Assembly: GCF_029931775.1 (NCBI RefSeq)
Contig: NC_079325.1
Span: forward strand, 39,286,673-39,350,672
DNA length: 64,000 nt
Direction of reading: 5' to 3'
Source of the DNA: Euleptes europaea
Taxonomy: Eukaryota; Chordata; Lepidosauria; Squamata; Sphaerodactylidae
Shown here: one piece after another, positions 55,447 through 64,000 of the stretch
Layout: every line of letters starts with the position of its first letter
Position numbering within the stretch: the stretch's first letter is position 1
The notes under the pieces: model-generated
Told to the model about the DNA's origin: nothing
The model's database searches: none
The model's input: only the letters and a program-made list of their open reading frames with translations
Translations under genes and position numbers: made by a program

Positions 55447-55742
55447 AAAAGATCAAGGTCCCTGTGCAAGCACCGGGTCATTCCTGACCCATGGTGTGGC
55501 GTCACATCCCGACGTTTACTAGGCAGACTATGTTTATAGGGTGGTTTGCCAGTGCCTTCCCCAGCCATCTTCCCTTTACCCCCAGCAAGCTGAGTACTCA
55601 TTTTACCGACCTCAGAAGGATGGAAGTCTGAGTCAACCTTGAGCCGGCTACCTGAAACCGACATCCGTCGGGATCGAACTCAGATTGTGAGCAGAGCTTC
55701 TGACTGCAGTACTGCAGCTTACCACTCTGCACCACGGGGGGT
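55447..55742 (-). repeat. Family B SINE, young
   Basis: Same family as 360-658. Perfect 15-bp target duplication CTTTTTCTGTAGTTA at 55432-55446 and 55743-55757. Confidence 0.93.
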
Positions 55743-55757
55743 CTTTTTCTGTAGTTA

Positions 55758-56400
55758 CTCTCCCCCTTACCCAGGCTCCAGAGCAGCTTCCCTGAAGTAA
55801 TATGCCAAATTCTGACCTGTCTGCTGTCATGCAGGGGCAATTCTCTGCGTGGGTCTCATTGCTTCTACAAATGCAGATGCACTTGCGATGGCAACAGAGC
55901 ACCCACACCAATGTTTTCCTGGTATTTTCCTTGCACTTATGAAAACCCTGCAACCACCATTCCCTCTTTCACCGAAGAGCTTTTTGTAAAAATTGTAATT
56001 GCTATGGCATTATAGACGGGTATTGTCACAGTCTACTACTTCCCAGCGTTCTTTTTTTCAAACAAAAATAATAAAGTAAATCTCTAGAACTTTTTGTTGT
56101 GGAGTGAAAGCAGTGAGAAAATGAAAGCTGGCAACTACTACATTGTATAAATAGTCCATTATATTGCTATGGTGATCTAGCAATTACCATTTTTAACCCC
56201 CCCCCCAAAAAAAACCCTGGGTGGTGGGAGGAATAGCAGCTGTGACGCTGGGGTAAGGAAAATGATGCTGATGTGGGTGGGCCCCCAAAAATGTACACCT
56301 TCTCATCTACATGGCATTCAAAGACACCTTGGCTGTGATCTCTGCAAAAAGATCACACAAAACCAAGTTCAGGGAAAATGCTAGGAAAGTTGGGGGAGGG
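55758..56400. other. NSMF intron 1, nothing recognised
   Basis: No exon or repeat family recognised; short C- and A-runs near 56200. Confidence 0.4.
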
Positions 56401-56404
56401 CGTA

Positions 56405-56700
56405 GATGATGAAGAAGAAGAGTTGGTTTTTATATGCCAACTTTCTCTACCACTTAAGGCAGAATCAAACCAGCTTACCTTCCCCTCCCCACGACAGACA
56501 CACTGTGAGGTAGGTGGGGCTGAGAGAGTGTGACTAGCCCATGGTCACCCAGCTGGCTTCGTGTAGAGGGGTGGGGAAACAAATCCAATTCACCAGATTA
56601 GCCTCCACCACCCATGTGGAGGTGTGGGGAATCAAACCTGGTTCTCCAGATCAGAATCCACAGCTCCAAACCACCCCTCTTAACCACTACACCACGCTGG
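56405..56700 (-). repeat. Family A SINE
   Basis: GAAGAAGAGTTGGTTTTTAT to CACTACACCACGCTGG, minus strand. Confidence 0.92.
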
Positions 56701-56923
56701 ACAAATAGAGTACAGGGCCATGTGGATGCTCCTGAAAACTGCACTACTGTATGGAAACAGCCCCACTCGTCCTTTAGGGATATGTGCAAGTCCCAGATTA
56801 CCAGAGGTCTTTGCTGACAGTACTAGATAGTGAGTGGGCATTGTTGTTTCTCTGAGTGGCAAAATTTGCCTCTTCTTGAGGTTTGTGGGGGTATGATGCC
56901 TTATTTATGGGTGAGGCTTTAAA

Positions 56924-57297
56924 TGTTGATTCCTTTGAAATGTGGCATTGGAGGAGAGTTTTTTTGGATACCATGGGCTGCCAAAAAGACAAATCAGTGG
57001 GTTCTAGATCAAATCAAGCCTGAACTCTCTGTAGAAGCTCAAATGACTACACTGAGGCTATCATACTTTGGTCACATTATGAGAAGACAAGAGTCACTGG
57101 AAAAGATAATAATGCTAGGAAAAGTTGAAGGCAGCAGGAAAAGAGGAAGCCCCAACATAAGATGGATTGACTTTATAAAGCAAGCCACAACCCTCAGTTT
57201 GCAAGACCTGAGCAAGGTTGTTAACGATAGGAAGTTTTGGAGGTGATTAATTCATAGGGTCGGCATAAGTCAGAAGCAACTTGATGGCACTTAACAC
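56924..57297 (+). mobile_element. Bov-B LINE 3' end
   Basis: In one frame it reads LRLSYFGHIMRRQESLEKII, LGKVEGSRKRGSPNIRWIDF and KVVNDRKFWR, the C-terminus of Bov-B (RTE clade) proteins, then the hallmark tail AGGGTCGGCATAAGTCAGAA and CTTGATGGCACTTAACACAC. Confidence 0.9.
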
Positions 57298-57677
57298 ACA
57301 TGCACTTTGAAATGTAATGGCTGTTTTTAACTTGGGCTGTTAGCCTCTTTGAACTTTGCTGGGGCAAGCATGATATAAACGTTTTAAATAAAATACATAA
57401 AAAGTAGAGTGAGAAGAAGAGAGCATGCACTCCTACAGCCGTATTTACGTGTGCACTACTGCTAGTTTTTAGCCGTTCTAATTTAACTGTTAATCTACCT
57501 ACACACCCAACCCTCTAAAATCCTATGAATTGTAGCTTCATGTTAGTGCTAAGAATTCTCTTTGAGATCTCTACTTCTTCCTGTACACACACAAGTACAA
57601 TACTCAGGGTTCTTTTTGGAGAAGGAAAGACTGTTAAACCAATGTTCATATGCCTCAAGAAAGACAAGAGAGTAGAA

Positions 57678-57893
57678 TGTATGTGTGTGTTAAGTGCTGT
57701 CAAGTCGCTTCATGGCGACCCTATGAATCAATGTCCTCCAAAATGTCCTATCTTTGACTGCCTTGCTCAGATCTTGCAAACTGAGGGCTGTGGCTTCCTT
57801 TATCGAGCCAATCCATCTCTTGTTGGGTCTTCCTCTTTTCTTGCTGCCCTCAACTTTTCCTAGCATGACTGTCTTTTCTAGTGACTCTTGTAG
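57678..57893 (-). mobile_element. Bov-B LINE 3' end, inverted
   Basis: Minus-strand copy of the same region (TTAAGTGCTGTCAAGTCGCT, CTTGCTGCCCTCAACTTTTC), 380 bp from and inverted to the previous one. Confidence 0.9.
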
Positions 57894-58121
57894 GATGTAT
57901 ACACAGAAGAAAAATTAAAACTTGATCCTAGATTTTGTTGGAAGGGGGGGTTGTCCTGGGTCAGCAGAGGTTGAGACCTGCTGCATTACCCCATGCTGGA
58001 TGAGTAGGAATGAAAAAGAATTTTGGAACAGGACATTCCTGGTGTGGCTGCTAACCTTTCTCCTTTCTCTGTTGTTCTTCTCTCTCTCCTTTTCCATGCG
58101 CTAACACTTGGCTGCATCAAG

Positions 58122-58183
58122 AGCGGCCAGGGCCTTTGGAGACTACCTGTCCCAAAACCATCCTGAAGGCAGGAATGGCTCAG
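58122..58183 (+). CDS. NSMF: NSMF exon 2
   Basis: After a pyrimidine tract, GCTAAC branch-like site and CATCAAG acceptor, the frame completes Arg24 and reads AARAFGDYLSQNHPEGRNGS, close to human AARAFGEYLSQSHPENRNGA. Donor CAG|GTAGGA, phase 1. Intron 1 is therefore 26,934 bp (31188-58121), filled largely by repeats. Confidence 0.93.
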
Positions 58184-58234
58184 GTAGGAGGCATCACAAA
58201 TGCAGGGGCTTTTCATTTATGGGGTGGGCTGTTT

Positions 58235-58660
58235 TTGTGGGGGGCTGCTGTTCATATGATGCAGAAGGTCCCAGGTCCAATCCTTAGCATCACATGAACG
58301 CATGAACACATGAAGCTGCCTCATTCTGAATCAGACTCTTGGTCCATCAAAGTCAGTATTGTCTACTCATACCGGCAGCAGCTCTCCAGGGTCTCAGGCA
58401 GGGGTCTTTCACATCACCTGCTTGCCTAATCCCTTTAACTGGAGATGCCAGGGATTGAACCTGGGACCTTCTGCATGCCAAGCAGATGCTCTACCACTGA
58501 GCCATAGCCCTTCCCCCATCTCCAGTTAAAGGATCTCTAGTAAATAGGGGTTGAGAGAGATCTTTCTCTGCCTAGGACTCTGGAGAGCTACTGTCAGTCA
58601 GAGTAGACATTATTGGTTTACACAGACCAAAGGTCTGACGATATAAGGCATTCAAATGTG
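58235..58660. repeat. Family C SINE split by an inverted family C SINE
   Basis: Plus-strand copy: GATGCAGAAGGTCCCAGGTC (58259) and its continuation CATCTCCAGTTAAAGGATCT to GATATAAGGCATTCAAATG (58517-58660). Between them lies a full minus-strand copy, 58293-58515. It starts only 50 bp past NSMF exon 2. Confidence 0.85.
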
Positions 58661-59188
58661 GTTTTTTTTTTTGCTGTTAAAAATACATTCTGGCATACTA
58701 AAATGACTTCTGCATCACTCACTGCATTCTTAGTGGAAGCTGTATATATGCAATCTACCTTATGCTAATATGTTTGATCTGCATAATATATGCACATGGT
58801 TGTATTTATGATGTGTGGTGTAATTCTGCAAAAGTGTAGCAAAAAGGCAGAATGGGGGGGATAATTTGGCTTCCTGAGGATGTGGGATTTTGGCAACAGG
58901 GGAGTATTGTTAAAGCAAATTTCTAGTCATTATAGTTGCACTTGCAAATATGTGCTTGCAAGTATCTGAGCAATGCCCGGGGAGGTCTCCAAGATTTTGA
59001 GTGGTTGGGTATGGAATTCCTTGCCCCTCTTTCTAACTAGCGAAAGCAGATGAGAAAAAGTGTGTGAATCTTCTCTGTTTGCATGATTGATACAGATCTC
59101 AGAATCCAGCCCGTTATCATTGCAGAAGCTGTTGCCTTTTGTGTAGCGTTTTCTGTTCAGTGCAAAGAGTTCTGATTGCATTTTTAAG

Positions 59189-59704
59189 ATCACCTGTTGG
59201 CAGAATCCTACATGGGACCAGAAGACTCTCCAGAGATGCACCAGGCTGCCCAGAACAAGCGCCGGCTTTCGCTCATTTCCGATGGCAAGTTTGAAAGGAG
59301 CTTCTCGGAGGAGCGTGGTGAGAAGCTGACAGGAGAGGGCCCCAAGCCCCGGGTTTACACCATCTCCGGCGAGCGGCCCATGCTGTCCCAGCACCAGAGC
59401 GAGAGCATGGAGCTGGTGGTCATCAAAGGGCCTGAGGCCGAGGAGGAAGAGGAGGAGGAGTGCTCCCAGGGGCAGCCCCTGCAGAACGCTGGCAGCGCCC
59501 ATAACATTAGCAGGCATTGCAAAGATGGCTGGACCAGCAACCGGCAGGACTCCAAGGAGTGTCCTGGCTGTGTCCAGTTGGCCCCTCCTTCACAGCATAC
59601 CTTTGATCTTGAGCATCATCACCATCACCATCACCATCAGGCTGGCGAGACCGGCTGGCGCCGGAAAAAGTTGGAAAGGATGTACAGCATTGACCGTGTG
59701 TCAG
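59189..59704 (+). CDS. NSMF: NSMF exon 3, low-complexity central region
   Basis: Acceptor TTTTTAAG, donor CAG|GTGAGT, 516 bp, residues 45-216. It opens with DHLLAESYMGPEDSPEMHQA and AQNKRRLSLISDG, keeps the motifs PKPRVYTISGE and SKECPGC.QLAP, and closes with GWRRKKLERMYSIDRVS, all matching mammalian NSMF in order. Between them are two runs: seven Glu codons (59440-59460) and eight His codons alternating CAT and CAC (59614-59637), in a part that varies between species. The basic RRKK near the end could serve in nuclear import, but that is inference. The remaining exons lie past 64000. Confidence 0.95.
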
Positions 59705-59737
59705 GTGAGTGAAGAATCAATAAAAAGGGCTGCCGTT

Positions 59738-60248
59738 TTAGCTAGACCAAAGGACCGTCTACTCTAGACCTTCTTGCTGACTCCAAGAACGGGCAGCCAG
59801 ATGCCCTTTGGAAGCTCATCCTCCATCGCTTATACCCGGCATCCAGTCCTTGGAGGTAGACTGCCACAGAACAAGTAGGTTCCTTGTAGTTATCATGGCT
59901 GACAGCTGCAGATAGACCTAGTTTTATGAGGGCGATCTGGCTGCGACATCTGTCACCCCATTGATCACCAGGGTTGATTCGGCTGATCTGGCTAGGCGGG
60001 TGTCCCCTGCCTCCCTCACCGCTCCATGTGCGTCCCTCCCGAAGCTGCGCGCTCGGTGGAAGAGGACGACCATCCCAGATAGAAGGAGTGTACCGTTCTT
60101 TGGTCAAGGGTATACGATAGCTGCGCTCCCCTGCTAGAACCTCCAAACAAATATGTATGTATGGCCTAGTTTCATCTATTCCTTTTAGAAATCCATCTGC
60201 ATCCGTCGCAGTTAATTCCACAAGATAATTATGCATTGAGTGAAACAT
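59738..60248 (-). mobile_element. CR1 LINE 3' UTR split by a 7SK pseudogene
   Basis: GACCAAAGGACCGTCTACTC, GCAGCCAGATGCCCTTTGGA, ATCATGGCTGACAGCTGCAG and, after the insertion, TTCATCTATTCCTTTTAGAA and TTAATTCCACAAGATAATTA follow the reverse CR1 order. Confidence 0.8.
59925..60164 (+). pseudogene. RN7SK: 7SK snRNA pseudogene, 3' truncated
   Basis: 7SK is the Pol III RNA that holds P-TEFb inactive. Here about 226 bases match its first two thirds: GAGGGCGATCTGGCTGCGAC, ATCTGTCACCCCATTGATCA, CCAGGGTTGATTCGGCTGAT, TCCATGTGCGTCCCTCCCGA, AGCTGCGCGCTCGGT, and GCTAGAACCTCCAAACAA ending at 60150. A TGGC is missing after GATCTGGC, the last third is absent and an ATGTATGT tail follows. CCTAGTTT flanks it (59917-59924, 60165-60172), so it was retroposed. 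No Pol III promoter is expected to have come with it. Confidence 0.9.
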
Positions 60249-60360
60249 GTGTCTGAAGGAGTGAGCTGTGGCTCATGAAAGCTCATACCCTTCCAGAAAT
60301 TGTGTTAGTCTTTAAGGCGCTACTGGACTCTTGCTCTTTTCTAACACGGCTATCCATCGT
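60249..60360 (+). repeat. Penelope-like repeat fragment
   Basis: CTGAAGG, A, GTGAGC-TGTG-GCTCAT hairpin, GAAA, GCTC, then GTTAGTCTTTAAGGCGCTAC and CTAACACGGCTATCC: same family as 30475. Confidence 0.65.
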
Positions 60361-60514
60361 GGTGTCTCTTTGGTTTGCTGTTGGCTAGCTGCCAGTCATG
60401 GACTGTTTTTGTCATCATAACATTTTGTAATGTGTTTGTAATCCACTGCATTTGGACCCACCTAGGATGCATTTTGAGAGGCTGGTGGAATACATTTTCT
60501 TACTGAAACATAGG

Positions 60515-61080
60515 ATCACAGAATGAAGTTGATCAGCAGTTGATTCAGGACAGACAAAAGAAGTAATTCTTCAGACAATGCACAGTTTGCTAGTAGAACT
60601 CACTGCCACAGGTACAGTGGTGGCTGAAACTTGAAATGGCTTTAGAGAGATGAGGAAAATTCATGGTGGGGGTGTCCCTTGAGAACTGGTAGTTGTGATG
60701 TCTAAATCACACCTCCAGGTTCAGAGGCAGGGTGTGTGTGTGCGTGTACGTGCAGCAACAGGGGTGTTTTCTCCGTGCTGTGGAAGGGCTGTGGCTCGGT
60801 GGTAGAGCCTTTGCTTTGCATCCAGAAGATCCCGAGTTCAATCCCTGGCATCTCAAGTTATAAAGGCCCAGGCAGTAGGTGATGTAAAGACCTCTACCTG
60901 AGACCCTGGAGAGCCACTGGCAGCTTGAGTAGATACTATACTGACCTTGATGGATTGATGGTCTGATAAGGCAGTTTCAGGTGTGTTTTCATGCTGTTCT
61001 GTAGGCCTTTGGAGGGAACTGGTGGCTGGGAAACAGGGTCAGCCATTGGTCTGATTCTGCAAGACACTTCTTATGTTCTT
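60515..61080 (+). mobile_element. CR1 LINE end split by a family C SINE
   Basis: CGTTTGCTAGTAGAACTCAC-like RT end (near 60588), 3' UTR CACCTCCAGGTTCAGAGGCA, and the tail TTCTGCAAGACACTTCTTAT at 61055-61075. The gap at 60783-60990 is the SINE. Confidence 0.75.
60783..60990 (+). repeat. Family C SINE, nested in CR1
   Basis: GGGCTGTGGCTCGGTGGTAG, GTTCAATCCCTGGCATCTC and GGTCTGATAAGGCAGTTTCA. Confidence 0.88.
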
Positions 61081-61094
61081 CCTAAGAAAGGTGA

Positions 61095-61392
61095 AAGAGT
61101 CCCGTGGCGCAGAGTGGTAAGCTGCAGTCCTGCAATCCAACCTTTTCTCACGACCTGAGTTCGATCCCAACGGAAGTTGGGTTCAGGTAGCCGGCTCAAG
61201 GTTGACTCAGCCTTCCATCCTTCCGAGGTTGGTAAAATGAGTACGCAGCTTACTGGGGATAAAGAAAAGATGACTGGGGAAGGCACTGGCAAACCACCCC
61301 GTAAACAAAGTCTGCCTAGAAAACTTTGGGATGTGACGTCACCCGATGGGTCAGGAATGATCCGGTGTTCGCACAGGGGACCTTTGCCTTTT
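61095..61392 (+). repeat. Family B SINE
   Basis: GAGTCCCGTGGCGCAGAGTG to GGACCTTTGCCTTT. TAAGAAAGGTGA / TAAGAAAGATGA (61083-61094, 61393-61404) is a 12-bp duplication with one mismatch. Confidence 0.92.
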
Positions 61393-62058
61393 TAAGAAAG
61401 ATGAGTGCCCCTGCACCATTTTAATTGTTCTTCTTTGTACTTGCTTTGTCTCTGCTAGATCCCCTTTTAAGGATCCTTACGGTATTCTAAGCTGGTTCAC
61501 GCCGGCCCTTAACCATTGTGCAAATACCTGGAAGGCAGCCTAATGGAGGCCCCAGCGTCTTCCTTGACAACGCATCCATTGTGCAGCGCTGTGTGTTCTG
61601 ACACTGAATTTGTAATTCTGCCAACAGTGGCTCAGCCTGGCAGAGCAGGGGGTGAAATTGTCATCCTGTGTGGAATTGAACAGCTCGTTCTATCCTTGTG
61701 CTCTCTTAGGCATTGTCGGCTGAAAAAGTTCTGGCTAATTTTGGATTTAAAATTCAGGTGCTGCATCCAGGAGTCAAATCTATGCACACTCAGCAGTCCT
61801 GTTCCAAGTTTCTTAAAGAAGTCAAATTTATATTCAGGGTGAGAGAATATGCCAGCAGTGCCTATTGTGAAGTACCATTAAAAGATCTCTTTCCCCCTTC
61901 TCAGTGGCCTGAAACACCTTGCTAGCAGAATCTGAGTAAGATCTGTGCAGAGGGTGCGTCTCCCTTATGCTCCTTTGTGCTCGCAGGTACTTGGTCTAGG
62001 TGGAACCAGAGGCGCGAGCCCTTGGCCACAAGCCAAAGGGCTCTTGACTCTTAGCCCG

Positions 62059-62263
62059 TAGGTGGTGCCAACCTCCAGGGGGTGGCAGGAGATCTCCAGC
62101 TATTACAACTGATCGCCAACAGATAGAGATCAGTCAACCTGGAGAAAATGGCCGCTTTGGCAATTGGACTCTACGGCATTGAAGTCCCTCCGCAAACCCC
62201 GCCCTCCTCAGGCTCTGCCCCAAAATCCTTCCGCCAGTGGCGAAGAGGGACCTGGCAACCCTA
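62059..62263 (+). mobile_element. TAGGGTTGCC-type MITE
   Basis: CCAACCTCCAGGGGGTGGC, GATAGAGATCAGTCAACCTG and GACCTGGCAACCCTA. The 8-bp flanks do not match. Confidence 0.85.
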
Positions 62264-64000
62264 CCGTAGCTTGGAGTCTGAGGCCTGCATTGGCCCACCC
62301 AGTGAATTGGAATCCACCAAGGATGTGTTTAGTATATCTTTTGGTTGTTTGAATTGTATTTTGGTACTTTCTGTTAAAGCACTTTCTGAGATGGAATTTG
62401 AACCTGCTACTTCATGGCTCAGAGCCCACCCGTCTAACTACTCTGTTGCTTATCTAGCAATGGAGCGTCTGAATTGGTCCTCCTGCTGTTTGCCAGACCC
62501 ATATCTGCAGGAAGGACTGCCAGTCTCCTGATCTGGTGCTTCATTATGTGGTTTTAAGTTGTCATTAGCAGTGGAAGAATATATTTCCAACTCACATGTC
62601 CTCAACTGGATCCTGAACTTCTGTGGGCTTTTTTAGTATGTGTGCCAGTTTGTGTGTTTCTGAAAGAATGCTCTTTTTTGTATTCTTTTGAACTGTATTC
62701 CTTGGGTTGGATCCTACCAGCTTTTCCACAGGGGCAAGACGAAGTGGAAGTAGAGGCAGGCTTCTCTCCTTCAACTCTGCCCTGCATGGCTTTTGTTCAT
62801 GAGGGCTTTACGATCTCCCCAAAAAGCATTTTCAGGGGTCAAAAGGGGCTTCCTTTTCCCTCTTGTGCCAGTGGAAAAGCTGTTAGTGTCCAACCACTTG
62901 TATGAGTTCCTGTGGTTGGTTATCGGTCTCTGTAAAGATTTAAGCAGTACTCTGTATTTTTTTAGCAACAATTTTATCATGCCTTATGGGGAACACTTTT
63001 TTTAAAAAAATACTAGCTTCCATTCACACTGCATATATTATGTAAATTACATTAATATATTTGTTATAAATGTACAATGTATTCTGCATTTACTACCCAT
63101 GGGGACTAGTGAAGGACACTGAAACGCCATACACACAAGCTGGCACACGCAGACTGGAAATCATGTTCAGTCATTTGGCTTCTGAGACTATATATTGTTG
63201 CTTGCAAAGTATAAAACCTATATTTGTAGTCACCAGGGCTAGATACTTAGGATGTAATCCAAGGACACTTTCCTAGGAGTAAGCACCACTGACAAATATG
63301 GGGCTTACTTCTAAGTAGATCCTAAGTACATGCTCCTTGAGTCCTGTACACAGTGGTGAATTCACAGCCTGTGTAGTGTGATTATTAAATACAGGCAGCC
63401 CTAGATATCTCATTCCACAAAGGTTCTGGCATGATGTCAAAAAGCTGATCTGGAAGCTATGTTGGGCTGAGAATGTAGATCAAAAGTGCACAAAACAGAA
63501 TTTTTTTGGCCAAAGCAAAAAACAAATGGTGCAACTTTTTGCATTGCCTTGTTACTGCTTGCCATCAGGAAGTCAACTTTCTGCGAGTCTAACCAGGACT
63601 CTTGTCCACAGCTGTAGGAAACCTCTCTCTCTTTGAGTCAACTGCTGGGCAATAAAAAAGGAGCGTGTCTAAAATTTCTCCCAATATTTTAGTTCCAAGT
63701 TATCTGGTCGTTTTTTCTGCACTGGAAATGGTTCATTGGGAATTATCCATTGTTCCATTTATAAATTTCTGAATTTTATACTGAGCGCTGTGTGCACACA
63801 GCTTGCTACAGTGTTCAGTTCCTTCAATGCATTTGTGTATCTCCCCTTCCATTGTTACTGTTAAATAAACAACACTGAAACAACCAATGTTGATATGAGC
63901 GTTCACATAAATGCACGAAGATCCTTTTGTGCAATGTTTTATCAATACTTTGCAGGTGTCAGTAAAGCACCATTCCGAAAGAATCCTTATCCATTCACAT
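62264..64000. other. NSMF intron 3, little recognised
   Basis: A palindromic repeat of the GTGCAATCCTAA type at about 63246-63331 (TTAGGATGTAATCC, GATCCTAAGTAC). No NSMF exon with a recognisable product before the window ends. Confidence 0.45.

Noticed and set aside
59614-59637. His-tag-like run as vector contamination
   Set aside because: It is inside a conserved NSMF exon, in frame, uses mixed CAT/CAC codons and is flanked by natural sequence on both sides.
59742-60248. 168-codon minus-strand ORF
   Set aside because: It runs across a CR1 3' UTR and the antisense of a 7SK pseudogene, so it is not a protein gene.

Overview
The window is vertebrate nuclear DNA, almost certainly from a squamate reptile (lizard type). 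Two split host genes lie head to tail on the + strand, and the rest is dense with squamate-typical repeats: 5S-Sauria SINEs with Bov-B tails, Bov-B LINE ends, CR1 LINEs, several tRNA-derived SINE families, hAT-like elements and Penelope-like repeats. No bacterial or plasmid features, operons or CRISPR arrays were seen.

Region 1 (1-13980) is the 3' end of PNPLA7, a patatin-like lysophospholipase. Seven coding exons (3779-12952) encode the last 266 or so residues, including the Asp-Gly-Gly motif of the catalytic dyad. The introns carry SINEs, CR1 ends and a multiply nested LINE/SINE cluster at 921-2182. Region 2 (about 14000-30750) is intergenic: old LINE and SINE pieces, a 1.1-kb hAT-like element with a perfect 8-bp target duplication and a GC-rich core, inverted-repeat elements, and a repeat-poor stretch rich in TAAT motifs. 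Region 3 (30750-64000) is the start of NSMF (NELF/Jacob): a CpG island promoter, exon 1 with a myristoylation-type N-terminus, a 26.9-kb first intron packed with repeats, exon 2, and a 516-bp exon 3 carrying an acidic run and eight consecutive histidines. The rest of NSMF lies beyond the window. PNPLA7 next to NSMF in the same orientation matches the order I recall for human 9q34.3, which supports PNPLA7 over its paralogue PNPLA6.

The most notable items beyond the genes are: (i) a 7SK snRNA pseudogene (59925-60164) inserted in a CR1 copy inside NSMF; (ii) five sequence-distinct repeat families carrying the same hammerhead-ribozyme-like core, often as opposed pairs, attributed by inference to Penelope-like elements; (iii) a 2.36-kb LINE-like element with an ORF1 but no reverse transcriptase, inserted with a 14-bp target duplication into the reverse transcriptase of a 3.3-kb CR1; (iv) palindromic or terminal-inverted-repeat elements, one at the edge of the NSMF CpG island. 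I found no convincing new multi-gene system; this is a normal vertebrate locus with interesting repeat biology. All family names rest on recognition by eye.
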